Part shown: piece after piece, positions 21,990 through 35,700 of the stretch
How positions within the stretch are numbered: the first letter of the stretch is position 1
How the letters are laid out: each line of letters begins with the position of its first letter
DNA from: Tribonema minus
Lineage: Eukaryota; Sar; Xanthophyceae; Tribonematales; Tribonemataceae
Length of the DNA: 64,000 bases
Assembly (NCBI GenBank): GCA_017506865.1
Contig: JAFCMP010000514.1
Span: 62,001 to 126,000, forward strand
Reading direction: 5' to 3'
Position numbers and translations under genes: made by a program
Notes under the pieces: generated by a model
Told to the model about the DNA's origin: nothing
Seen by the model: the letters and a program-made list of their open reading frames with translations, nothing else
Databases searched by the model: none

Positions 21990-23603
21990 TCCATGCGATG
22001 CACGTTTTGGGCCATTGCGCTACTAGCTCATGACCCTTCCAGAGCTCGAAAGGCATCCGCAGAACAACAGCAAAGTATGGCAACCATAGTGAACTTGAAG
22101 TTCGCTACCGGCATGGTGCGCTACTGCTGCCTGATGCGTCTAGTTCTCACAGGTTGTTCTTCGCTGATCCCAGCTCGCTACTGCGCGCATACAACCGTGC
22201 GCGTGCGTGCAATCCCTGCAGAATAATCATCTGTACGATTCCGACCTGTGACCTTACGACTCCAAAGGTTGCGAGGGGTTCATAGGGGGTAGAGCCACGG
22301 TCACTTTGAGGCTTCGCGAATCGAGCTTCTGCAGCGCGCAGGGGGGCAGGGCATTTGTACGTGTGTGCATGCACGTGATGCAGCGCAGCGCATGTCAAAT
22401 ACAGTACTTTTAAGTACTCAGCGTGCGCATAACTCTGCCTGCACCAGCGATGCAATTTGGGCGTGCTGACTTTTGCGAGCCAGGTATGCGTACGTGCGTA
22501 TTGCTGCAACCGTTCACCAATCAGCGCATCATCACCCGCTCGCTCTCCTGCGTTAACAATTGTTGTTTGCGGTGAGCAGGTTGCACAAGTTGCGTGCGTT
22601 TGGTGCAACAAATGTGCACAGCGCAGCTGTGCGCAGCTGTGCACGTTGCCTGCAAGAGGTTGGAAGGGCATCGCTGGCAGCGTGCAAGTATGAGCAGACC
22701 ATGCACAACAGCAAATTGCACATGAGAGACGCATGGAATTCGTTGACGCTTGCGTGCTCTGGCTGCACATTGCATGGCTGCAATACTCAGAATGCCAGGT
22801 GCACAGCGAGCAGCGATCTCTGTTTGCCATGGCAGCAAATTGACATTGCAATGCCCGTTCTGAAAGTCTTTCCCTTCACACAAAGCATGGGTGCAGCAGT
22901 GCAAAAGAACAACATGGAGAACAAAAAGAATGCTGGGGGGCAGTAGGCATCAACTTCAAAAGGCCCGTTAAACGGACCTGACTCACGGAGCCATCGGCAA
23001 ACTGGCCTTTTATGCCCATTGGCAAGCCTGAAGGCTTGGATTCGCATGAAACTGCACCATCCCCTCGTCCCCCGTTTTCCAACGCATCTTGCAGCGAACG
23101 CCCGATGGCAAACAACAGTCTGTGCAATCGTAAAGCTGCAATAAAACCAACAAAGATGCTCCAGTGCGCTGGCGCCTGTCAGGTTGCGGGCCTTGCAGTC
23201 CGTTCACCCTTTCTACGGCCCCCTCCCCCCACCCATCAAATCATGATGGTTTCAAATGACAGTCCCCTCTGCACGCATCAAGCAAACCCCTGGCGGTGGT
23301 CGCACGCCTGACAGCCCTCCTGGCTCGCACACTTAGTCTAGCCGCAGAGGTTCAAAGGGCTCTGACACAAATTGCAGCTGTGCCCCCCCCCTCCCCCGAC
23401 ACAAAATCTATGGTATGGGGAATCAAATTGATTGCATAACTATCGGTTTATCGCCATTGAGCTCCGCGTTGGCTGCATCAAGTCGGGCTACTGGCTAGGA
23501 CTAGGGGATTGGCTCAATACCCCCCCCCCCCCCGGCCCCGCAGCTGCTGCAGCTGCATCAAGGCATTGTGTAGCCAGTCAAACCAACTTCTGAATGACGG
23601 CAA
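21990..23603. other. Intergenic region without supported genes
   Basis: It contains poly-C runs (about 23385-23395 and 23521-23533) and the 3' flank of the presequence protease gene. I see no supported gene or RNA. Confidence 0.35.
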
Positions 23604-23668
23604 TCAAGAACTTGCGTGTAGCCCCTCAAACCAAGTTCTAATGACGGTGATCAAGAACTTGTCATCGC
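23576..23668 (-). repeat. 47-bp tandem duplication at the end of the protease gene
   Basis: On the - strand CAAGTTCTTGATCACCGTCA...GGGGCTACACG is followed at once by a diverged second copy (CAAGTTCTTGATTGCCGTCA...). The protease stop codon lies at the junction. Confidence 0.85.
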
Positions 23669-23831
23669 CCTTGAGCTCCGCGTTTGCTTTGTTCAGTGCG
23701 AACTTGGAAGCGACGACAGCAGCTTTCGCCGTCTTGTTCATCTTCTTGAGCCTCTTGCTGAAAGACTTGAAGTCCTCCATGGTGGTCGCAAGCAGCTCGT
23801 CGCGGAAGCCCTACACGTCCTTGTCTGTGAT
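23604..23831 (-). CDS. PREP: PreP last exon with in-frame TAG
   Basis: It reads ITDKDV, a TAG at 23813-23811, then GFRDELLATTMEDFKSFSKR and VVASKFALNKANAEL, as the PreP C terminus does. Gln (CAG) would fit at the TAG. The frame ends at TGA 23606-23604 inside a tandem duplication, so the last residues differ from the family. Confidence 0.75.
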
Positions 23832-26800
23832 CTGTGGACGAAGAAAGAGCACACACAGCATGCACGGCTTCTTATAGCAGAGGCCTATAAATGTGATCAT
23901 TGCAAGACCGTCGAGCCAGCCCCGACAGGGCATACAGCTGGCTAATATCGAGCCCCAGAAATTTCTATAAATGATCACATCAACAGCACACCGAAACAGA
24001 TTACTTCAATCTGCTGTTGCATACCCCAATAACGTATGTGATGCTGCCAGTGGGAGGACCTGGTGAGGGGCGCCTGGAAGCCGACACTTCAACAGTTGAC
24101 ATTATCCGACGAATACATACAGTCAGCATCGCAAAGGCCTGGCGGGCCATCAGCGTGTAACATGAACATATACTAGACTAAGGGGTACACAGCCGCCTCA
24201 TACTCTGAAGTATTATTCAAGCGAACAAATTGAATAAAAAGTTAAGTTATGTTTTGGAAATATGAGTTTGAAGTTGGTGGTGCGTACCCCGGTCAGGTGA
24301 CGCCGAAGGCTGAGGAGCGCCTTAGAGCCGACAGTCTGGGGCCGGTCGAGACCGCTTATGGTGCCAATCACGAACGAATCCAAGTCGTCTGCATACGGGG
24401 CAACATGGATTGCAGCGGGTTGAGAATCATGGTGAAATCCCGCAGTACAGGCCGTTGTTGAAGGAACCATTATGAAGGCAAAATGCAGAGGATGACAAAT
24501 ATGTAGACTGTATCTGACCTCTTTGCGGAGGCGCCGACGGCGCCACACGGATTGCGACAGGTTCAGACTTGAGACGCATAGTGACATCTTCAAGGTGCAG
24601 CCACATGTTGAGCCCCCGAGAGGTACATGTGGAAAAGAGAGAGAGTATCGTAGTATCATGTAACAGGCTGCCGCCTCATTCAGAGCGGCATCACACACAG
24701 ACGGGCTGGCACGGAGATCACGTACGAATACAAGTGCGCTGGGGAGATGACGGTGCAGCACGGATGGCGGCAGGTTGGATGGCGGCAGGTTGAGACCTGT
24801 TGCAATTTTGCTGACTTGTCATTCCAGGTGCAACTATACAAAAGTAATACTACAGAAGGACCAAATAAAAGGAAGAAGCTGAAAGAAACCGCCCCTTAGA
24901 GAAAATGTGAGCCTGCTGCATTCTAAAAAAATGAAAAATGCAGAAAATATTTGAGAAGTAGCTCAACTGTACAAGCCAAGTGCTTTACATACACAATATA
25001 AATATACGCATGCAAAGAACACCCCCCCTGGACAGGAAGTATGCAATGGGCCACAGTATTGAGAGGCTTTACCAACTACTTGAAGTATGAAACTCAGCAG
25101 CCAGTGCAACTTGACGACGTACTTTTGGGCAGCGTCAGCCCAGCCAGGTGCGCAGCCGCCTTGTCGTACGTTTCCAGCGTCGACAGCACGTTAGGGTCAC
25201 GGTAGGACGTGAAGGTGAGGATGCCGGTAGCCTTGTTGAGGTTCGTGTAGGCACCGTAGGCCCCGGTCTTGACGCGGACGTTGTCCCACAAATAGGGGTT
25301 GTTGAGGTACCTGCCAGTGCGGCGGGGAGAAGGGGAGGCGCAGGGACAGTCACTGTGGTTATCAATGGCAAAAAGAAGCTTGTGCTCTTGGTATGTTGAC
25401 AGCATGGCGTCGCATAAGCACCACATAAAAGTTGCACAAGCGGCATGTATTTTAGCATCATGGGGTGTCCGTCCCGCAGAAAGTGACTTAAGTACTAGTG
25501 TGTAGTAAAGAGCTGAGAGCCTCGCATCCTCCATGTTCATTTCTGTAAGTTGCTTGCGCAACGTATCACAGGGGAGCCCCAGCGGTGGTGTGCATGCTCA
25601 GTCACCACGCATCTCAAGGCATGCCACATGGGTAATGGGACACGGGGGCTGGGAATTTGGCATCAAGATAGACATCAAGATAGACAAAGTGTGCAAATTC
25701 TTGTCATGATGTCACAACAGAAAGTCATGCATGCAAGAACCCAAGGTGCACTTCCATTGGATTCACACACCTCAAGTGTGAATACTTCGAAGTATTGTAC
25801 ACGCCAGGTTGATTCATTGCTGCCTGATCACACTCCTTCGCATAAGCCTTGTTGATGCTGTGTTTGAAGCTCAACTTGAAGTAATGCCTTCCTGACCCAC
25901 CTGGACACAACGCTGACACTGCCTGAAACGTGCTCCCCAGGCTCAAACACGGGGCCGCCCTTGCCGACGTAATTCACCTACAAGAGGTGACATGCCAAAA
26001 GTGCAAGTCACAAGGCGTTGTGATGATCACGTGGAGCACTGAGCCTAGCATGGAAATATACAAGGGAAACGCACATGTGAGCCTCTCAGCTATCTCTTAC
26101 ACCAGATCGCAAGCTTCTTCTTACCATCGTTAATCATAGGTTGTTGTCAGGACAGTCCTAGTAAACCGCGCACATAATCAACCCAAGTGAACTGCGTCAA
26201 GCACATTCAATCATTCAACTTGCTGTGCTTTGCAAGCCTTTTACATACTTCTCAAGTATGCATCACAGCGGGGTTGGGGGGTGCTAGGTCTTGGGTGTAG
26301 GATCACAATCCGCTGAACCTTGTGTGTGTGGTGGGTTCACTTGGTTGTCAGAGGAGGACTCCTTTGTGGACATCACATGGTGCAATAGCTGTAAAGCTGC
26401 ACATGTTCGCTGGTCAAATACCAAGAGATCGTGAATCAATGCTCTGCTTGACAAAAGTGCCTCTGAACTACCACAAACATTGAACTTTGAACACGTGTGG
26501 TCATGCCTTTCATACAGGACTCACACGGGTTGCTAGCAGCACGCATATGCATACTTCTACGCCAGTTCATTCGACACTTAGCATGGCACTCAGCCATGTG
26601 CTCGGGTAGCACGGGCCTACACATGGCTTGCAGAGCTGCAGCCAACAAGAGACAGACAAGTGCAACACCGAATAGATGCATCGCACAAGCACCTGCAGAG
26701 CATACTATGGCGTATGTGCTTGGAGCGGAAATGCTCGGCAGCACAGCCCGCGCAGTGTTGCCGTTGCGGATAAGGCGCTGTTAAGACCGCACCACTCACA

Positions 26801-29619
26801 TATGTTTGATGTTTGCATGAAGGTACAACCAGCCTGCCCATGGCCACAAGTATTTAGGGTTAGGGTGAGGGTCAGGGTTATGGGTACGAGAACACGAGTC
26901 CAGCCAAAGTGATGCATGCTTCATTGGCTCATTGTACAATGAGATGTGGCTACCGCATGATAATTTGTGATAATTAGTCATGACAGCGCTGCTGTGCACT
27001 CAATCACTGTTCCACCGTCACTGCTCTCAAGTTACAACATCGCCTTCAGTAAGTACTGTCGGGAGAGAGCCAAGCGTAAAGCATACTGGTGATACTTTTC
27101 TCATTACTGGTGCGCTTGGCTCTGTGTCCTAAGCTAAATGGTTGCCATGACTACGATTAAATATATATTGATGACTAAGTAAGTAACATGAACAAAACAA
27201 GTACTCTGTGCACGTTGCAAAGCAAAAGACCAGGAGGAAGTCTTACCGCCATATGTGGCAAAACCCTTGTTCCTGATTGGCGGAACCTTGATGCAATGCA
27301 CACAACGAGGACCATACTTGTGACACTTGTACTAAGGCCCATACTGTGCGTGCTGCAATGTAGAAGGCACGGGGAGTGCTTACCGCTGTTTCTGTTGCAA
27401 AACCATCGTTTCTGATTGGCAAAAGCTTCACGTCTTTTGCCCAGACGGTGCTCCCCTTGGTCCACTTTGCTCCGGCTGCACCAGGCCAAGAGGTGCAAGC
27501 AGTCAGCGCCAAATGTCACGATGGCGCTGCCCTGAGAAAACAAGCAGCTTTAAATTGCAAAATGATGCTCGCTGCATTTTGCATAGCCCGTCAGGGCTCA
27601 TCCGGCTACAATGTATATGCACTACCAACGTATAAAGTAGTACTTCTTAGGGCTTCGATGGCGTTGCTTTTCAGCTGGCGCTGCGACGGGCCCTAGGTAT
27701 TGAGCTCTCCACGCCATGCAGCCGTCTCTGCGGCAAGAGTTCTGGTGGCTCTCTGCACGCTCGCTTCTGTCAAGCTCCCGCAGTCGAGGGGCATGGCACC
27801 GTGGCGCACAATAGGATGCGCGGCGCGTTACTGAGGCTGGCGCAGCAGTACTTGCGTGTGCGCATAGCGTTGGACACCCGGGCGCATTTCTACACTCGCC
27901 ACATCCGGGTGCGGGAGCTGCTGCCAGTGCGCATGGACCTGGTGTTATCAATTGCACTCTTTCCTGCTGACCGTGTGAGGTGACCCTATGCGCCACCTAC
28001 CATGCATGATCGACGCCAGTTGCGTGGAGGTGCAGTGTGCTAGTAATGTGGCGCGGTCAGCCGCGGACCCGGCGGCGCCATGACATTGTTCAGCGCCAGC
28101 AAACCAAGACAAACCACTTTTCGCGTCATTTTGACGCAAAAATTCCTGTACCCTTGCCACAGCGGCGTCTGATTCCTGTGGCGTTGGTGACGGACAGGGC
28201 CGCGCTCATCCACGTCATGACGGAGGAGTTTGCAGAGCTTTCAGGCCCCGGCTCAAGGAGCTTAAGAGCTTTGCAGTCGCAACGATGAGGGCTGCGCTTT
28301 CTACTGCGCTGCACGTGGGGGTGTCGCAACGGGTCATGTCCTACTAGCAGTACTTGGCTGCGCCCCCAGTCTCATGGTGGTGCTGTTCAAGTGGGATCGG
28401 GGGCAGCGGCAGCGGCAGAGGAGGCCCCTTCTGAGTCCCATCTGTGTATAGCTTTGTGAGAGTGTTTGTGTATGCTCGAGATATCCCAGCGGGGAAAGCA
28501 TGCACGAGCTCAACAGGGCATACGTGTTGTATACGACGTGCGGCCATACATAGGGTTTTCGCTTCAGGCCTGCGTTTCCGGGATTGTAAGCTTGCGGCTC
28601 ACCGGGGATCTGGTTGATGAAGCTGCGCAGCGACGGCGTCGCAGCAGCGACAATGTCTTTGTCACCTGAAGCAGCACCAGTATGCACAAAGAGAGCAGCA
28701 CAGCAAGGGGCAACGGCGGTGGCAAGTAGAACCAGGCCTTCAGTGAGGGCACACATTAAGTTCGCATGTGAACGTATCAGGGCGAGGTTGAAAAACCACA
28801 TGTGTGTGCATGGTAGGCAGCTGTCATGACTATCTGGTGTCAATCGCGTGGGGTTATTATATCTGCTCAAATTATGATGGTAAGCCGCCCACTCTTTTGG
28901 CAGGCTTGTTGGCAGGAGTATACTGAAGCCCGTCAGCCACTGTAACTTTTAGATGCGTCCGGGCAGCACCGCGGCTCATTACAGTTTCTGTGTCCGCTTT
29001 ATACACACACATGATTCTTCGGGAGGCCAGCAGGCGTAATGGGAGAGAAGACGGCACGTATTTGGAAGGAACGCGCCGCTGTGGCGCTGAGCACTGTTGA
29101 CTACATCACTTGACGCTGCGGTTGACAAACATGCTGGACCCCGCACGACCCGCGCTTACACATGCTTTCATCGCATACGTGCTAGAGCCCTCGGCCATGT
29201 GTTCAGCAGGACACGCGGCGCTGTGAGCGCCAATCGACGGCATGCGGCACCAACTGATGATTTGGCAAACTGCTGGCCCGCACTGCCACGTACTTGTGCA
29301 TGCTAGCTTTCGAAGTGCATGAGGATTCCGGCCAGCCGTCCGTCGCATCCCAGATCATGCGCATCATGACAGTTTTATTATGAAGTCAGTCAGCCTGCCA
29401 CTACAACCCATATGTGGCTTTGAAAAGCGCCAGTTACCATTACACAGGATGTGCCGCTGTTGACACACGGCGCTGTGTGCGAGGTCCAGGCCCCCTGCAG
29501 CTACAAGGGGCGATCATCTCACACGGTGGCGGCATTCAGAGATCAATACATGCAGGCATCGTGATACTGCATAGGTGCTCTGCTTCAAATGAGCACCGTC
29601 TGTGTGTGTGTGCGTGTAG

Positions 29620-29700
<81 letters not shown>

Positions 29701-32700
29701 GGTCATTTTTTTCCAGCACTCAGTATCTTCTAATGACAGATTATAGCACCTACCGCTGATGTTGACGATCATGTTGGCCCGCGCGATGACAGTCTTGCGC
29801 ATGCTCTCCAGGCGCTTGAGGACCTTGGGCCAATTGTCCTTCACGTCCTGGGTGATGCGCTTGTTGGCAGTTACGGCGCCTACACCGGTGGTCAGGTCAG
29901 GTAACCCTGGAGGGAGTAGCGCCCCTCTATGTGGTTGTTCGCAGCGTAGTCGCCGTCGTTGGCAACCCCCTGCTCTAGCCTGCACACGGCAACGCCAGTC
30001 GATCATTGAGCTTCATTCACCACTCTTGGATCTCTGACCGGCAATCTCCGTTTGCGCTTCATGCGACACATGGGATCACAGTGAGTACCAGCGCCTTCTA
30101 TTAGGTTATGGCCCTATGTCATTGTCACTGTTGCATGCAAAGGTCACAAGTGATGTTTGTATTTCTGTAGTAGTAGTTTTGCTGTTCGCTGTGCCTCCAT
30201 GCAGTATACTGGTTTGTTTTAGTGGAATGAGCCCCGTCGGGCAAACATGGATTAAGAGCGTATGTGTAGAAACTACTGCCTCATGTGTCAGTGCTGCATC
30301 AGTGTCCTGACCAAGCGCTTGGACTTGAAGTATATAAATGTTCGCTGCCCATTATCATAGCCTGTTGGGGCTCATGTGCCTGCTGATACTTCAAGAGAGC
30401 CACACCTCACATTGTGTGTATCCCGGCTGCTTCTGCTGCTGCTGCTGCTGCTTCTTTTGCTGCCGGGGCTGGTTTTACTGGGCTTACATATCTGTACACA
30501 ACATTGCAATGAAGTTGCGCCAAACTGAAGTTGAACTCGCTCTGTCTACCGCCCGCTCAACAGGTCCAGCACGTGCTGCCATGTGTTCATGCGCACTTTT
30601 GCGTGGCAACCAGTCCCATCATGTCATCTCATGATACCGCACAGGAGTTGAAGTGAAAGTGGACAAACTGTGTCGGCCACTCACTCAGCAGGTCCAGCAC
30701 TTGCTGTCGCAGATCCAATTGCTTCTAGAAGCGTTCTTTTGTGGCCAATAGTGCCATCGTGTCGTTTGGTGATATTGTTTGAGGCTGACATGAACTCGGA
30801 GATGAAGTTGAGGCAAAGTTGAAGTTGAAGTCACTTTCTCTGCCGCTCGCCAGCAGGTCTAGCGCGCGCGTTGCCGGGAGTGTAAGCGTGCTTTCACCAG
30901 CGCTATCATAGTATCCTTCGTGATCATCATGACATTTGTGATGAAGTTTAGGGTGAACATGAACTTCAAGTTAGAAACTCACTCTGTCTGCCGCTCACTC
31001 AGCAGGGCAAGTGCGCGTTGCCTCGAGTCCAAGTGGGCTTTCGTGGCAGCCAGCGCCATTATGTCCATGAGCTTGGGGCCATGCGCCGCAAGCGCCTGGC
31101 CTCTGCGCAAATTCAGACAGACGAAATCAACATGATGGGGGGGGGGGGGAGATGCGTACTGCTAAATCAAACCTGCATGTTCATGGTTGTAGGGTGCCGA
31201 CATATATGTATAGCCCCACAATATTTTGATGCCGATGCCGACCCCGAAATGGAGTCACGTCTTGCAGCAGTGCGCGCGTCATTCATGATGTCTTGTAGGG
31301 GTCTACAGGCCACTGTGATCAAGAGCAAGACACCATTTAGTGATAAACACGCGTTCTGCGCAGCATTGACTCATCGGATGTGGAAAACTCCAAGGCAACA
31401 GCATACATAGCTCGACAGCAAGGCGGGCCCCCCACACTGCAATCTACTGCTGGAGCATGCTGCCAGCCATGGCAGCTGGTTGCACAGTTACACACTGGCA
31501 GTTACGCCCAATCTGGCACAGCAGTCACAGCCTGTGACTGAGTGTGCCACCAACGGCCTGCGTGCTTCGAGCACAAGCTCCCTGTGGTTATCTGCTTCCC
31601 GGAAGTTCCTTGCACGTATACCTCGAGGTACTGTGCTGCACGCTATCACTCATGCGCGGGCATCCGCTCTGCTACACGTACTTCGAAGTACTTCAAGGCA
31701 GTGCTGCACGCCGTCACTCATGTGGAAGCTTCACCCTCAGCGCACATGCATGGCTGACCGAACCTGCTCAGGAGGTTGCCTAAGGCCACGGCGTCCTTGC
31801 ACTCTCTCAAGGCGATTCGAATATGGGTGCCCGCTCTGCTACTAGTACATGTATGGTTCGAAGTGCAGTTCTGCACGCAGTCACTTGTGTGGACCTCCAA
31901 CCCCAAGCGCACACGCATTGCTGGCCGTACCTGGTGAGAAGGTAGGCCACGGCATCTGTGCGCTCTCCGATGGAGACGTTGGGCTTGTTCTTGGTCCCGG
32001 TTAGCACTTGCGTGGAAATGCCCCCGGTCTGCTCGTCCGTACGCAGTGTGGCAAGAAAGCACAGTGAGCAGTGCATCAATTGCTTGCATACGCCTTGCAG
32101 ACTTTTTTTTGAAGGAACTTGTTTTAAAAGTAATTTGCAATGATGATCCCGGCCCGCAGACTATCATAATTATTTAAGCTTGCACTAAGGCGTTGTGCTG
32201 CCAGATTTCAAGATGAATTCATGGATTGGGCGCGGGTTGCCAGATACCGTGGGTATTGTTTCCACACTTTCCAGTGGTCACCCTTTCCAATGCCCAATTA
32301 TCTCCTGTGGCCACATTCAAGTTGCTTGCTCCTTCCGTTTGCCTTGATCATTCCTTGCACAGGGCCATGGCTCTACCACAAGCATCGGTGTATTATTAAG
32401 CTTCAGCTCTTGCCCCTCCTCCTGCCCTTGACAATACTGTTGTCCCATAGCATCAATTTTTCACGGTTGACGTTACGAATGATCGGAATCGGGCTTGAAA
32501 TTGAGGGTGCGCATAGAACAGCAGGCCTGCGTGACCTCACACAGACGTTGAATTCTGCAGGTACGCCCTGAGGGGCAGGACAACGTAGACTCGCACGGGT
32601 TCAGGTTGTAGATAAAGGGGTACAGACTGTTGCACAAACCCTGATGAGGCATGAATATGTGACACGAGCATCTTGTACAAGCTGTCATCTCACTCAGGGC

Positions 32701-35700
32701 GGCGCAACTCACACAAGCGGTTGCTGCAGGGAGGCACAAGCCGGACTGGGATGGGTTGCAGATGGGCCTGGACTTGGATACTTCAAGTAGTTTAATTTCG
32801 ATACTTTCGACTTGAAGGGGGCACTACAGGGCAACCGAGTCATTCAGCAACCGTGGCAATGACGGGTGGAAGCTGATGGACATAAGGTCGGATCCGCTAG
32901 GGAGGCGGCGCCGGGGTCAGCGCAACTGCAGGCAATGCCATTATTGAGAAGTTGTGCACCAGTCTGAGAGCCGTGCTGTCAGCCTCACTGAATGGCACTT
33001 TCTGCATGTGATCGATTGCACGGCTGCAACGTGGCAGGCACGGGGCTACAGGAACTGTGTTGGGCAAGATCCTGAAGGGAGGGCGGAGCTAGAATCATCC
33101 CAATTGGGATCAGTTGTAAGTTTTCTAGCCAGATTACAGCGGCGATGATGCTCATCGCATAGGGTGTTTCTGCACATGCAGAGACCAAGGAGTTGTGAAT
33201 CGAAGCTCTATAAGTTATAAAGTGAACTCTAGATGAGCAGAGCCGCTGAGTCATGCCACTCACATAGGTGCTGATCCGCTGAGAAAGCTCCAGCTGGTTC
33301 AGGGCTCCAGCGCCGGTTTCCGTCAGCATATTAGAAAAAAGGCCGACCAGGGGGTAGTCGGACAGCGGAATAGCTGCAACCCACACAGATAGGTGCACCA
33401 ATGCCAGTTAGGGTTAGAATTGGAGGTGGGCTTAGGAGTAGCGCTATCATGCGCAAACAAGTGGGTGAAGCTTTAGTCCATGCTTCCTATCATCATCAGC
33501 CAGGATTGCTTCCCCCCTCAGGTACGCAAAAGTCACCTCACTGACAACTACACATAGCATGGAGGCAAAGAGGTGAACTGGGGGCAGGGACTGAGAAGTG
33601 ACTGCGTGTCACATCTGCATGTGAATCACTGTCAATCAGAGCGGATGTCTGGGTATGAGTCAGATTGTGTTTAGTGGTGCAAACAGTTATTGTCGGCCGT
33701 AATCACGTGATACCCCCGCACTAATGAAGAGCTGCTTGCAATGGTGCAGCCAAGTCCATTCACTTGCCCATGGAGGGTTGATGTTGCACGGTTGAGAGAG
33801 GGTTACGGCAACAGCCACTGTGAGGGATGGTCAAAGAAATGAATGCCTAACAGCACACATTTACAAAGGGATGAAGACACTGGAAACCAAGCAGAAGCAA
33901 TATGGTCAGGGCTGGCGTTCCTTGATTTTAATGTTCAGTTGCAGTTCAAGCGTGACCATACACATGGAGCTTGTAATGACATCTTCTACTCCTAAAAGGG
34001 ATAGTGCGACTACTAATCGGCAAGCATGTTTCACGGGGATAGTAGGGGTAGGGACAACCAGAAATGTAGCAGAGGTAGTGTGGTCACTGATCAGAGCTGT
34101 TTTCTATGAAGTACTTTATGGTCGGTGGGAACTCATGAAGTGCATGGATTGAGTGTTTGTTTGCCGTCGCCGATTGCTAATTGTGCTGTGCCTGGCCTAT
34201 TCCCTCAGCACATGCATGTCGCAGACACACTTGGGCCGATTTGTGAGCCACAGCCTGAGGACTCAAGTGTCAATTGGTAGTGGCTGCTTCAAGTTGCCAG
34301 GGGCTTGCTTGATTCACATGCCATGCGTCCGCTACATCTGGCATCAGTGCAAGAACCTCTTTGACCGTCAGGAAGCTGGCGGACAGGGCAAGCCCGGACA
34401 AGGCAGCGGCTACCTCCAAAAATTGAGTTGTTCCTTGGGCTGCCTCGAGTGCACTGTCAGAGCTAAGTGAAGTTGTGCTGCTGTGCTGAAAGTCTGGCAA
34501 CTGTACAATACGCATCAGCGGTTTGGCCGGATCATGATCGCGTGCAAAGGATACACATTGCCCCGTCTGCCCTGCAGTTGGGCTTAAAAGTACCAGTGAG
34601 ACAGCAAGCACCGCAACATTTTGAAGTGATCATTGGACCGCCAGTGACTGTGGTGCCAGTGCAAGCGGCAACCAGGGCCAGCACAGCATCTATTAGCGAT
34701 ACCTTGTGTCTGCTGTGATGCCGCGCTGCCTGTAGGTTTTACATCTTCCTGGCGCATCCAATGATGGCGTAGGTGCAGCTGCTGAAATGACAAACGTACT
34801 CAGGCTGGCGTAAACAGGAATACACAATGTTTTGATGACATATCCATGCTAAACGGGGATCAGGCTCGTGCTTCAGGACCTCCACGCCAGCCACCTGTTC
34901 ACGCAGGCCAACACCACATGCATCGTCAGCAGCAGCTGCAATAGCAATACAGATGGGGTTGCAGCATCAGCAGCGCAGCAGCCGCAGGCATGTGAAGCAG
35001 ATGCCAACATCTCAGAGTCTGCAGCAGGAGGCATATGCAGCAGCAACAACACTCAGTCTGGCAGCCGTTTGCGTGTTGCACTGGCATATTGTTATGTTGA
35101 GCTGGTGCGATCATTGGGAGCACACAAGTCAGGACTTCATGCAGAGTTCTAGGTCTGGCAGCAGCAGCAGCAACAACGCACGTGCAGTGCAAGTCCTTGG
35201 CAAACCACGATGCGGATCAGTTGGAAGTTGGCCTTGCCCTCCATTTGAGGCAACTGAAATGCAGAACCTGATCAGCAAAGGCTGGCAACATCTTGCAGCA
35301 GGTGCTTCTTGTCTTTGTCTATGTCAGGAAACTTACATACTTTGAGGTATTCACAATCAGCGCCACATCAAGCTGTGGTGTCGGCATCAGACCGGCGAGC
35401 ACGACAATGAGCGGCAGTTGATAGTTGCCATCATATGTTACTCATCTCAGCCATCCATTACACAAGGGCTACAACTGTTACAGTGACTGTCCCTGCCGCC
35501 GTTCTCTTGTTTCATTGGCCAGTGCCCTCCTTCAAGTTGTTCTAGTGGCATGCACAGCGACAGTATGTGAATGTACAAGTAGTGCATCGTGCGCACTCAG
35601 CGGGTTGGCTGGTTGCCGCAAGAGCACAGTGCTGCACAAGCACTGCACAAACACTAAAAATGTTGCATGTTTCAAAGCGCGTGATGACACTATCATTATG

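Noticed and set aside
23811-23813. Alternative genetic code with TAG as glutamine
   Set aside because: The oxidoreductase, the LINE ORF part 3 and the last gene all appear to end at TAG, so a single in-frame TAG does not support reassignment.
29601-29700. CRISPR-like array
   Set aside because: It is a simple TG microsatellite without spacers, and nothing else in the window has a repeat-spacer pattern.
34270-34611. 113-codon - strand frame as a separate gene
   Set aside because: It overlaps a degraded candidate of the missing PreP exon and has no independent evidence.
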